DNA of 64,000 bases from Leptospira perolatii (GTDB lineage: Bacteria > Spirochaetota > Leptospiria > Leptospirales > Leptospiraceae): contig NZ_NPDZ01000002.1 of assembly GCF_002811875.1 (NCBI RefSeq), positions 1-64,000 of the forward strand, in the 5' to 3' direction. A model generated the notes under the pieces. That model was not told where the DNA came from, made no database searches, and worked only from the letters and a program-made list of their open reading frames with translations. The first letter of the stretch is position 1. Each line of letters begins with the position of its first letter. Made by a program: the position numbers and the translations under genes. This document shows, one piece after another, positions 56,873 through 64,000 of this stretch.

Positions 56873-57733
56873 TTATAGGATCGCAATCTTTCGCGGGCTT
56901 TTTGTGAGCACGGCTGGGATGGGATAACCGTCCCCACCTAAGGATCTTACGATTTTACCATTGATAAATAAACGAATCCCTTTGACCGGGATATTGTCTA
57001 GGATCGTATAGCAAAGTTGGTCTACTCTATCCTTGAGTATTTCCGGACCTGCGCCGGTTTCGAACTCACTTCCTAAGGAAATTTTTAGTATACCGTTCTC
57101 CATCGAGTAGTCCGTAGAATAGGAAAATCTTTGGGGGAGAGCGTTTAGAACTCCTTGCTTTCTCTCTTCTGGAAGAGGTCCCTTCCCGAGTTCTTTTAAT
57201 AAATTGAGGACTTTGTCTCCACCTCCGATTTTGCGATTTACCAGCACCAGCCTGGAGTGGCTTTTCGTACCTTTTCCGTAAAATTTCAAAAAGTATAGTT
57301 TAGCTTCTTCCGGCCCTGTCTTCAGATGTTCTGCTTTGTTTGGATTTACGAAGGAAGAATCTTTTTCGGTCACCAATACATTCGATTTGGGATTCTCTAC
57401 GACCGGAATAAATACATCCTCCGGATCTGAATCTTCGCTCAGGCTGTTCGATTCCATTTCGTTTTCAGAATAATCTGAGTTCCCCATTAACTCAGATAGA
57501 ATTTCATCTTCTGCTCTATCCATTCGTTGTGTGTGAGAGGAACCTTGAGTGGAAGAAGGGGATACAGGCTCGGATTTTCCAATCGTATTAAATCTGGAAA
57601 AAAAGCCGGTCTTTTCCCCCGGGTTTGCAGGGGAATCGGTTGTGCCCCCCAGGGATTTATCTAAAAGTACTAGAACAAATAGGATTCCGGTGAGAGCATA
57701 AAGCAAGGACTTGAGCTTTTCTGGTTCCGGCAC
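56873..57733 (-). CDS. Membrane-anchored GerMN-domain protein
   Basis: 286 aa. One N-terminal helix (8-28), a disordered Ser/Glu-rich stretch (30-140), then a GerMN-type domain from about 143 (EAKLYFLKFYGKG, HSRLVLVNRKIGGGDKVLNLLKELGKGP, LPQRFSYSTDY, LKISLGSEFETG, DQLCYTILDNIPVKGIRLFING). GerMN domains occur in sporulation protein GerM and in lipoprotein LpqB; here the organism does not sporulate, so a cell-envelope role is inferred. No close neighbours hint at a partner. Confidence 0.72.
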   Translation of the reverse strand: MPEPEKLKSLLYALTGILFVLVLLDKSLGGTTDSPANPGEKTGFFSRFNTIGKSEPVSPSSTQGSSHTQRMDRAEDEILSELMGNSDYSENEMESNSLSEDSDPEDVFIPVVENPKSNVLVTEKDSSFVNPNKAEHLKTGPEEAKLYFLKFYGKGTKSHSRLVLVNRKIGGGDKVLNLLKELGKGPLPEERKQGVLNALPQRFSYSTDYSMENGILKISLGSEFETGAGPEILKDRVDQLCYTILDNIPVKGIRLFINGKIVRSLGGDGYPIPAVLTKSPRKIAIL

Positions 57734-57805
57734 ATATTAATTTTCGGAAGGAAAGAAGGAGCTCCTCTCTTTTTTTCAGCCAGTTTCGAAGGTTTAGAGA
57801 AGGGT

Positions 57806-58573
57806 TTAAAGAACCTTATCTAGATCTTCCAACTGATTTAGGGAGACTTCCCAATCTTGGATCTCTCCCTCTGGGGCATGTCCATAAACGCAAAATGCAA
57901 ATGGGCAATTATTTTTTCTGGCCGCTTCGTAATCAGAACTTCGATCCCCGATCATCAATAATTGATCTGGACTGAGTTTATACCTAGATAAATATTCGGA
58001 GACGATATCTGCCTTCGTGGCAATTTTTTCGTTATCCAAGACCAGAATCGGATCAAAGAAGCGGAGGGTGTCCGAGACCCGCAGTATCGTTTCTACATAG
58101 GGCATCCTGCCGTTCGAGGCAGCCAGAATCAGATATCCTTTCTTTTTGAGCGAATCGATCGTCTCCAAAACTTTTGGATAAAAGTGACCTTTTCCGTTCT
58201 GGATCATTTCGACCAATAAAGAAAGCACCGAATCGGAAATCTGATCCCTTTGGCCTTCTTCTAGCTGGGGGACCAGGTTTCGAAAGATCGTTTTTACCGG
58301 TTTGCCTATCTCTACCATAATCCGCTCCCTACTCGGAGTTTCGAGCGGGATACCGGAAGATTCGGAAAATCTGCGAATTGCTTCTACATAAGTCTCCAGA
58401 ATGATCTCTTCGGAAGAAAAAAGTGTACCATCTACGTCAAAAGCAAGGGCTGTAATTTTGGAAGGGTTCCAATTCATGGACAGATCCATGCTTTCGCTTG
58501 AGGAAATCTGGGCATTCCTTTTTTCCTTCGCTTGATTTTCCGAGCTACGGTTCGGATATTGTAGCTGTTGCAC
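57806..58573 (-). CDS. HAD-superfamily hydrolase (phosphoglycolate phosphatase-like)
   Basis: 255 aa from a GTG at 58573 with GGAAAAG upstream; starts at ATG 58489 or 58477 would remove a polar, low-complexity N-terminus and are plausible. HAD motifs: [12 protein letters not shown] (I), [10 protein letters not shown] (II), and [15 protein letters not shown] (IV). The helical cap C1 type fits phosphoglycolate or beta-phosphoglucomutase-like enzymes. Substrate unknown. It is divergent from the kamA-like operon. Confidence 0.82.
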   Translation of the reverse strand: MQQLQYPNRSSENQAKEKRNAQISSSESMDLSMNWNPSKITALAFDVDGTLFSSEEIILETYVEAIRRFSESSGIPLETPSRERIMVEIGKPVKTIFRNLVPQLEEGQRDQISDSVLSLLVEMIQNGKGHFYPKVLETIDSLKKKGYLILAASNGRMPYVETILRVSDTLRFFDPILVLDNEKIATKADIVSEYLSRYKLSPDQLLMIGDRSSDYEAARKNNCPFAFCVYGHAPEGEIQDWEVSLNQLEDLDKVL

Positions 58574-58630
58574 TTATATCTTTTCCGAAAAAGGCTCTTA
58601 TCGGATTCGAATGCGATGGATTGGAAGTTT

Positions 58631-58747
58631 AGTAGGAGCTCCTACTAATTCTATGGCACGGAAAAAAGCTTGTGAAACGGAAAAATTTGTGACAGTAGAC
58701 GGAGGGTACCACCGCTTCGCTCCGGCCCCCACCCAGAAGGGCGGGGC
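58631..58747 (+). repeat. Dispersed composite repeat, copy B
   Basis: Perfect 16-bp palindrome agtaggagctcctact (58631-58646), a 60-nt spacer, then the 41-nt GC-rich block (58707-58747) ending in hairpin arms around aga. Same order and orientation as 44402-44512. It lies directly upstream of the kamA-like operon, in its leader or promoter region. Confidence 0.7.
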
Positions 58748-58781
58748 CCTTTGCACGGGAAAGTACACTTTCGTATAAGCC

Positions 58782-60071
58782 ATGGAAGATTTTCCTCAAG
58801 CCATCGCTTCCCAGACAGAAGCAAACTATTTTTCCCCCGATCGAATCCTTCGTGAGAGAGAGACGTTGTTCTCCCGGGTAGATTGGTCAGATTACAAATC
58901 CCATCTCCGAAATCGCGTAAAGTCCCAGGACTTAAACCGGTATTTTGCCCTTACGGATTCCGAGAAATACGGGCTCGAAAATTCGGTTCGTTTGAATGTA
59001 GGAACTACTCCTTATTACTTGTCCTTGTCCGATCCAAAAGATCCCAATTGTCCAATCCGAAAGATGATCGTACCGCAAGCCGAAGAGTCTGTTTTTTCCG
59101 CAGAAGAGTCTTTGGATCCATTGCACGAGGAGGACCTGTCTCCAGTTAGAGGATTGACTCACATGTACCCGGATCGAGTACTTTTGTTTTCCAATCATGA
59201 ATGTTCCGTTTATTGCAGGCATTGTATGAGGGGCAGAAAAGTATCCAGTTCAGACGAAAGAATGGATGTTGGCGACCTGGAAGCCTGCTTTGAGTATATC
59301 CAAAGTCATTCGGAAATTTCGGACGTCGTGATTTCTGGAGGAGATCCTCTGAATCTTTCGGATTCTAAGATAGACTGGATTCTGGAAAATTTGGAGAGAA
59401 TTCCGCACGTAAAAATCTGTCGGATCGGTACTCGAAATCTTGTTACTTTACCTATGAGAATCACTCCGCAACTTTGCGAAATACTGGAAGCCAGAAATCA
59501 GGAAAGATTATCAATTTTTTGTAATACACAATTTAATCATGAAAAGGAATGTACTGATGAAGCCAAACTGGCCATTCTCAGATTATTGAAATCTGGGGTG
59601 AGCGTAGGAAACCAATGTGTCATTCTAAAGGGGATCAATGACGACGGAGAATCTATGCTTCGGCTGCATCGGAGACTTTTAGAGATGAGAATTCGCGCGT
59701 ATTATATGTACGATCCTGAGGTTATTCCAGGCTCTAGGGGATTCCGAACTCCTTTAGCCAAAGGATTAGAAATTATAGAATATATGAGGGGAAAAATTGG
59801 AGGCATGGGGATTCCACAATTTGTGAACGATCTCCCGGGTGGCGGAGGAAAAGTTACCCTTGGACCGAATTGGTATCTCGGTTTTCACAGAGAAACAAGA
59901 ACCCATGTGTTTAAATCGGCCGTCCACGGTACTTTTCATCTGAGTCCTGAGCCGATAGGGAGCGAATACGATTCTAAATATCCTGAACTAAACTCCGAAC
60001 TTTGGGAATCGATCCATAAAAAAGCATACTCGGTATCCCGAGGAATTTCTTTGGTTTCGGAGGAAGACTAA
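58782..60071 (+). CDS. KamA-family radical SAM, PLP-dependent aminomutase (lysine 2,3-aminomutase-like)
   Basis: 429 aa. The radical SAM motif CSVYCRHC has Cys141, Cys145 and Cys148. The PLP-binding Lys is Lys357 in PGGGGK. Two Asp that in clostridial lysine 2,3-aminomutase contact the lysine side chain (in QCD and DAPGGGGK) are kept as Asp311 (MYDPE) and Asp350 (NDLPGGGGK), which favours lysine or a similar diamino acid over glutamate. The reaction would move an amino group to the beta position. The next gene overlaps by 1 nt. No AblB-type acetyltransferase is present, so this is not the usual osmolyte (N-acetyl-beta-lysine) pair. Confidence 0.85.
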   Translation: MEDFPQAIASQTEANYFSPDRILRERETLFSRVDWSDYKSHLRNRVKSQDLNRYFALTDSEKYGLENSVRLNVGTTPYYLSLSDPKDPNCPIRKMIVPQAEESVFSAEESLDPLHEEDLSPVRGLTHMYPDRVLLFSNHECSVYCRHCMRGRKVSSSDERMDVGDLEACFEYIQSHSEISDVVISGGDPLNLSDSKIDWILENLERIPHVKICRIGTRNLVTLPMRITPQLCEILEARNQERLSIFCNTQFNHEKECTDEAKLAILRLLKSGVSVGNQCVILKGINDDGESMLRLHRRLLEMRIRAYYMYDPEVIPGSRGFRTPLAKGLEIIEYMRGKIGGMGIPQFVNDLPGGGGKVTLGPNWYLGFHRETRTHVFKSAVHGTFHLSPEPIGSEYDSKYPELNSELWESIHKKAYSVSRGISLVSEED

Positions 60072-61177
60072 TGTCGGAATCTTCGCCCACAGTTCTTTTA
60101 ATCGCAGATATTTTAGAATCTCATAATGATCTTCCAGGAGCTCTTACTCAGGAGTGGGAGGGGGCAGCTTCAGTGAATTCGATCAAAGAGCAACTGGAAA
60201 CGGAAGGAGAGATTGTAGAATTAGTGGAGTCCCCCTCAGAGTTGATAGGCTTGCTTCACAAATTCAGAAATCTTCCCTTGAACGAAAAGCCTGTGCTATT
60301 TCATCTTGTGGAAGGCTTTTTATCCAGGAACAGGGAGGCTTGGCTGCCTGCGTTAGGAGAATACTCCGGGTTTCCTCACACTGGCTCTGACGCGTATGCT
60401 CAATCACTCAGTTTGGACAAGCACGCGTCTAAATTGATCGCACTATCTTTAGGATTACCTACAGCAGATTGGGGAATCTGGGATTCGAGTGGCGACGATA
60501 ATTCTAAAGAAGTCCATGTATCTTCCATTCCTGGATTCAAAGGTCTGAGACTTCCGGCCGAAGCGGATTTTCCCGTATTCTACAAACCGAATGGAGAAGG
60601 ATCCAGTCTAGGTATTAGTGATGAAAATCATATTCAAAATTTGGAAAGTTTGTATAGATTCCTGGAAAAGAAATCCTATTTATACGGTTCTTGGGTTTGG
60701 GAATCGTTTCTTCCTGGAGAAGAATGGACTGTCGCGATCATAGGCTCTCCCGAACTCGGTTATCGAGCCAGCAACGTAGGTAGGGTTGAATTGGATAACG
60801 GATTGGAATCCGTTTACGGGGAACGAACGAAGACTAAATCTTCGATGCCGGAGAGATTGATCTTCGATCTAGATCAAACTAGAGAGGCGAATATTCAGGA
60901 GTTATCCATTCGATTATGCGAATTTATCGGAACGGCCGGTGCGGCTCGTCTGGATTGGAAAGCGAACCATCGCGGAGAGCCGCAGTTTTTGGAATGGAAT
61001 CTTACGCCTGGTTTATCCCCTTATTATAGTACATTCCCTATTTGTTATACACATTCGTTTGGAACTTATTCTGAAATGTTAAAAGAATTGATCGATATCG
61101 CCCGAGAAGAGTTTCGTACAGAACGCTTTTCCTATTCCAAAATCAAATCTCCCAAAGTGAGTTTTGATTTTTTATGA
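60071..61177 (+). CDS. ATP-grasp ligase of the D-Ala-D-Ala ligase type
   Basis: 368 aa. ATP-grasp features: [17 protein letters not shown] (ATP-binding Lys and glycine-rich loop), [17 protein letters not shown], and the metal site [21 protein letters not shown], with [10 protein letters not shown] replacing the NTxPGMT of Ddl. It should join an amino acid carboxylate to an amine through an acyl phosphate. The position inside an operon with an aminomutase and an oxidase suggests a pathway ligase rather than cell-wall Ddl. Start overlaps the upstream stop by 1 nt and its stop overlaps the next start by 4 nt (ATGA). Confidence 0.78.
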   Translation: MSESSPTVLLIADILESHNDLPGALTQEWEGAASVNSIKEQLETEGEIVELVESPSELIGLLHKFRNLPLNEKPVLFHLVEGFLSRNREAWLPALGEYSGFPHTGSDAYAQSLSLDKHASKLIALSLGLPTADWGIWDSSGDDNSKEVHVSSIPGFKGLRLPAEADFPVFYKPNGEGSSLGISDENHIQNLESLYRFLEKKSYLYGSWVWESFLPGEEWTVAIIGSPELGYRASNVGRVELDNGLESVYGERTKTKSSMPERLIFDLDQTREANIQELSIRLCEFIGTAGAARLDWKANHRGEPQFLEWNLTPGLSPYYSTFPICYTHSFGTYSEMLKELIDIAREEFRTERFSYSKIKSPKVSFDFL

Positions 61178-61875
61178 AGGGAATAATTCCTTTTAGGGAG
61201 GAGCTAACCCTTCAGGTTCAGAACCATTCGGTTTTGGAACAGAACCCTTGGCTTAGAGAAAAAGCAAGGAGGATGGAAAGAGAAGATTTAATTCTTTGGT
61301 TAAAGCAAGAATACTTTGTCTCAGTTTCCTTCGTAAACTGGTTTTTGCAGACCGCGGCGATCGCTGATTCGGTGGCTTCCAAAATCGTTTTAGTGCAGAA
61401 CATTTGGGAAGAGTTGGGAGAAGGATCCGAGGAGAATTCTCATGTTTTCATTCTTAAAAAGTTTCTAATGCAAATGGGAGAAGTCGTGTCGGAAGATGAT
61501 TTACTCCCGGAAACTGCGTCTTATCTCAAACTCATGAATGAAACCACTACGACCGATTTTTACGCGGCACTTGGAGCCTTGGGTCCAGCTAACGAATATT
61601 TGCTGAAATTGGAGTACGGTCGGATGTATCGTTCTTTCAAAGAACTGAAATCTAGAGTTGTACTTCCCGAAGGTAAATTTTTTGAAGTCAACTTGGAAGC
61701 TGACGAATCTCATTCCGAGAAAATGTTCCGATTGATCGAAGTCGCCGCGACTACCGAGGAGCAAAGGGAAAGTGTTAGAAGGGGGAATTTGGCCGCTTTA
61801 GATGCAAGGCTTGTTTTTTACCAGGGCCTACTCAGGCTTTCCGGATCTAACTGCTTTCAGGAGATTCATAGCTAG
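61174..61875 (+). CDS. Heme-oxygenase-like diiron oxidase/oxygenase (iron-containing redox enzyme family)
   Basis: 233 aa, all-helical. Candidate iron ligands: Glu46 (KQEYF), Glu80 and His90 ([13 protein letters not shown]-x9-H), and Asp177 and His180 in [10 protein letters not shown]. The family's third-helix pattern as I recall it is H-x3-D-x2-H, so Asn173 stands where the first His is expected. Relatives (UndA, BesC, SznF, CADD) cleave C-C bonds or hydroxylate amines using O2 and iron. It overlaps the ATP-grasp gene by 4 nt. PqqC/TenA-like proteins are an alternative fold match. Its end overlaps the convergent DCC gene by 48 nt. Confidence 0.72.
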   Translation: MKGIIPFREELTLQVQNHSVLEQNPWLREKARRMEREDLILWLKQEYFVSVSFVNWFLQTAAIADSVASKIVLVQNIWEELGEGSEENSHVFILKKFLMQMGEVVSEDDLLPETASYLKLMNETTTTDFYAALGALGPANEYLLKLEYGRMYRSFKELKSRVVLPEGKFFEVNLEADESHSEKMFRLIEVAATTEEQRESVRRGNLAALDARLVFYQGLLRLSGSNCFQEIHS

Positions 61876-62181
61876 TATCCCGAAAAAGGGTACCAGAGGT
61901 AAATAGAGGAGAGGAGAGATCCATCTCCAGCCCCTTAGACTGTGGGAAAGTTTTCTGACTGCAAAAAAGCCGGGATAGCGTCTTCCTTCCCATAAGAGTT
62001 GTACATTTCCTTGTGCTACCCTCCGATCTAGGGAAGGATTCATTTTTCGTAATTCTTCGTTTGAATACTTTTGAAATGATTCGAACTGAATTGCCGGGTC
62101 TAGGCAAACTGATTTCAGTTTTTGAGATAGGGAAGTGCAAAACTCGCAGTTCCCATCAAAGTAAAATATTTTTTCGGGCAT
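61828..62181 (-). CDS. Short DCC-family thiol-disulfide oxidoreductase-like protein
   Basis: 117 aa. The CxxC signature is [11 protein letters not shown] near 9-16, with the rest following DUF393 ([37 protein letters not shown]). Short hydrophobic C-terminal part. It shares the family with the protein at 21770 but is a distant paralogue. It starts 10 nt after the end of the NAGS-like gene on the same strand, so they may be co-transcribed. Redox role inferred. Confidence 0.82.
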   Translation of the reverse strand: MPEKIFYFDGNCEFCTSLSQKLKSVCLDPAIQFESFQKYSNEELRKMNPSLDRRVAQGNVQLLWEGRRYPGFFAVRKLSHSLRGWRWISPLLYLPLVPFFGILAMNLLKAVRSGKPE

Positions 62182-62190
62182 GGTTTTCGA

Positions 62191-63396
62191 TCAGGCAGAT
62201 AAGAATGATTTCGACTCTGCGCTTTCATTAGATTCCAAATCTACCGGGAAGTTCCTCAGGAATTTACACACTTCGGGAATTTCAGAATCGTGCAGCCCGA
62301 TCCAAAAATAGATCCAGACTTCTTCTTTTAACATTCCATCGCATTCTTTCGTGTACCACTTTGAAATGGAATTCTCGGATCTGGCTCTCCAGAATACCTT
62401 TGGATACCTTTCTAGCATGGCGTCCCAAATATCTCTTCCGACGCCTTCTCCTCTGGCTATTTCGTCGACTGCGAATTTAGAAAGAAATGTGCCCCAATCG
62501 GTCTTTTGAAAAATCGCACAACCTTTATATTCGGATTCTAATAATATTCCAGAAAACTGATTTTCCCAGAAGCCTTCCTTAAGCTTTCTGCGAAACGCAT
62601 TTTCGATCAATTGATTGAGTTTTGTTCGATCTAACTTGGTGATATCATCGTGGAATTCGATTTTATTTTTCTTTCTAAATAGAGTTCCACTACCTTTGAT
62701 TGTGAATAGTTCTTTTAGTAAACCTGGCGCACTCGTTACCGCGATTTGAAAGTTCGGATCCCTTACTATTTCGTAAATCTTTCTGCAGTCTTGCGCCAGA
62801 TTTCTGTCTTCTGCAGAAATTTCCTCAGTAGATTCAAAGTCCAAAATGGAAATTTTTTTGTTTTTCGGAGTGTGTACTCCACCTCTTACGGTGAGCAAAA
62901 CAAGCTTCCTTGTGCTCAACTGAGAACAAAGCTTTGCTAAATATGTGTAGACCTCTTGTCCGTTTACATCCGTCACGAAGACTGGAATTTTACGTTCTTT
63001 TAATGAAAGTTTTACTGATTCAAGAGGTTGGCTAGGAGTCCGGAACCATTTCGCCGGAAGGCTCTGGGCTCCAGGCATCGGTTCGCTGAAATCTTCTTGG
63101 TTGCGATCCTTGACTTCCTTCAGGGTTACTTTTGTGGGAGAAGGTGCCCGAAAGAACAGATTTGCGTATGAAACCGCATCCTTTTCCAAGACTACGATCG
63201 GAAACAGCTCCAGTTTTTGGAGAAGTTTCAGATTGTATAAAAGCGCCTCGGCTGATTCTACCAAAGTCTCGGAGTTTGCATGAATAATCGCAAACTTTTC
63301 GGGCTCCAAAGAGCGAAAGAGTTTTAAAAACTGAAAGCTATCCTTGGAATTTTCGGTAACTTCGAGCAGCTTAAGGAGGATCTCCTGATGGTTCAT
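62191..63396 (-). CDS. N-acetylglutamate synthase-like protein (kinase-like + NAT domains)
   Basis: 401 aa. The N-terminal 250 residues have the outline of an amino-acid-kinase domain ([56 protein letters not shown] in two parts). The C-terminal 140 residues are the NAGS-type acetyltransferase ([52 protein letters not shown]). This pairing is the vertebrate-like/bifunctional NAGS-NAGK arrangement, the first step of arginine synthesis. The kinase half looks diverged and may be regulatory only. 20 nt separate it from the truncated methyltransferase gene upstream. Confidence 0.8.
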   Translation of the reverse strand: MNHQEILLKLLEVTENSKDSFQFLKLFRSLEPEKFAIIHANSETLVESAEALLYNLKLLQKLELFPIVVLEKDAVSYANLFFRAPSPTKVTLKEVKDRNQEDFSEPMPGAQSLPAKWFRTPSQPLESVKLSLKERKIPVFVTDVNGQEVYTYLAKLCSQLSTRKLVLLTVRGGVHTPKNKKISILDFESTEEISAEDRNLAQDCRKIYEIVRDPNFQIAVTSAPGLLKELFTIKGSGTLFRKKNKIEFHDDITKLDRTKLNQLIENAFRRKLKEGFWENQFSGILLESEYKGCAIFQKTDWGTFLSKFAVDEIARGEGVGRDIWDAMLERYPKVFWRARSENSISKWYTKECDGMLKEEVWIYFWIGLHDSEIPEVCKFLRNFPVDLESNESAESKSFLSA

Positions 63397-63415
63397 CTCT
63401 CCCCGAGATCCTTAA

Positions 63416-64000
63416 TCAGTTAATCTGATAGGCAACTAATTTTCCTTTCAGTTGAGCAATCGTAACGGATTGTTCTTTGGAGGATTTTAGTTTTAAATAT
63501 CCCAATAAGGAAGGATCTCCACTCACAAGAGCCACATCGATATTGTGAAATCTTTCCTTTAAGGTTTTGCCCCAGGAGCTGTAGAGTTCAGCCACGGATT
63601 CTTTATCTCCCATACGGACTCCGTACGGTGGATTTGTCACAATCTTTCCATTCGGAAATGCAAAATCTTCTGGAGGAGATTCCGCCGGAAAGACTTTCCA
63701 CAAAATCAAGTCTGCTACTCCAGCTTCGCGAGCATTTCGTTTCGCGAGTTCAATTGCTTCCTCCGAAACATCAGAGCCCACAAGAACTGGTTTGTCTGCA
63801 TCGGACGCTTTAGAATCTTTTATTCGGAAGGATCCGAATAACCTGGAGAATATCGAAGACACTGATAGACTACGGTAGTTGACCCAGCCATTGTTCCTAA
63901 CTCTAAGCGCTGCTTCGATTAACAAAGTTCCCGAGCCGCAAAACGGATCATACAGAGATTCTCCCACTTTCCAACCAGAAAAACGTAATAAAGCTTGTGC
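63416..64000 (-). CDS. RlmL/RlmK-type rRNA guanine-N2 methyltransferase (partial)
   Basis: The C-terminal 194 residues are in the window; the frame is open to the right edge, so the N-terminus (normally a THUMP domain) is outside. Motif I is LYDPFCGSGTLLIEAALR, the catalytic NPPYGVRMG is intact, and GSDVSEEAIELAKRNAREAG lies between. These are typical of YcbY/RlmL-like and Trm14-like enzymes that methylate guanine N2 in 23S rRNA or tRNA with SAM. Exact target cannot be told from this half. Confidence 0.85.
   Translation of the reverse strand, partial: AQALLRFSGWKVGESLYDPFCGSGTLLIEAALRVRNNGWVNYRSLSVSSIFSRLFGSFRIKDSKASDADKPVLVGSDVSEEAIELAKRNAREAGVADLILWKVFPAESPPEDFAFPNGKIVTNPPYGVRMGDKESVAELYSSWGKTLKERFHNIDVALVSGDPSLLGYLKLKSSKEQSVTIAQLKGKLVAYQIN

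Overview
The window reads as chromosomal DNA of a spirochaete of the genus Leptospira. This is inferred from gene content and style, not from a database match: many predicted lipoproteins with loose lipoboxes (FGAC, FVQC, LSDC), a fused cobalamin mutase (IcmF), a futalosine-pathway menaquinone enzyme (MqnC), a Fur/PerR-type regulator without CxxC pairs, AraC and diguanylate cyclase proteins with membrane N-termini, and a dispersed palindrome gtaggagctcctac. The DNA is moderately AT-rich and densely coding, and I see no prophage, insertion sequence, CRISPR array, rRNA or tRNA.

Layout. 1-7.5 kb: end of an unknown gene, a MASE3-type histidine kinase, a membrane AraC regulator divergent from a DJ-1/PfpI lipoprotein, small secreted proteins, a broken sulfate-binding-protein fragment, and a TetR regulator facing a membrane protein and a thioesterase across a palindromic operator. 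7.5-12 kb: icmF behind an acyltransferase gene. 12-16 kb: a PAP2 phosphatase / polysaccharide flippase / surface protein operon and a response regulator. 16.8-20.7 kb: an operon with an intact trypsin-PDZ protease, a protease-like protein without a catalytic triad, and a secreted protein. 20.9-29.8 kb: sulfurtransferase-like protein, DCC protein, M23 peptidase, HAD phosphatase, RsmI, an NAD(P)-binding protein, a pseudouridine synthase, an XRE-cupin regulator and an NhaD-like antiporter with a terminator-like leader. 30-44.4 kb: PerR-like regulator, LpdA, a methyltransferase, a degenerate GGDEF plus CheX-like pair, FapA/DUF342, MtnA, rhomboid, a CitE-like lyase, an atypical carbamoyltransferase and RF3 (prfC).

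44.4-51.3 kb is the most distinctive part. Six tandem paralogous genes encode 250-286 aa proteins, five of them predicted lipoproteins, with six conserved cysteines and a C-terminal CATLSEE[F/Y] motif (CTTLSEEF in the fourth copy). A decayed seventh copy follows. Five of the six genes are preceded by a 71-nt element of constant length containing a TATAAT box and two potential hairpins. The exception is the gene that has also lost its lipobox cysteine. Most genes end in related GCCTGCA hairpin terminators, and a 141-bp tract is identical between two neighbouring copies.

51.3-64 kb: a membrane Fe-S oxidoreductase of the kind that passes electrons to menaquinone, mqnC, a diguanylate cyclase, a GerMN protein and a HAD hydrolase. 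Next comes a compact three-gene operon: a KamA-like radical SAM aminomutase, a D-Ala-D-Ala-ligase-like ATP-grasp enzyme and a heme-oxygenase-like diiron protein, overlapping by 1 and 4 nt. It looks like a small uncharacterised biosynthetic pathway. A DCC protein, an N-acetylglutamate-synthase-like protein and a truncated RNA methyltransferase gene close the window.
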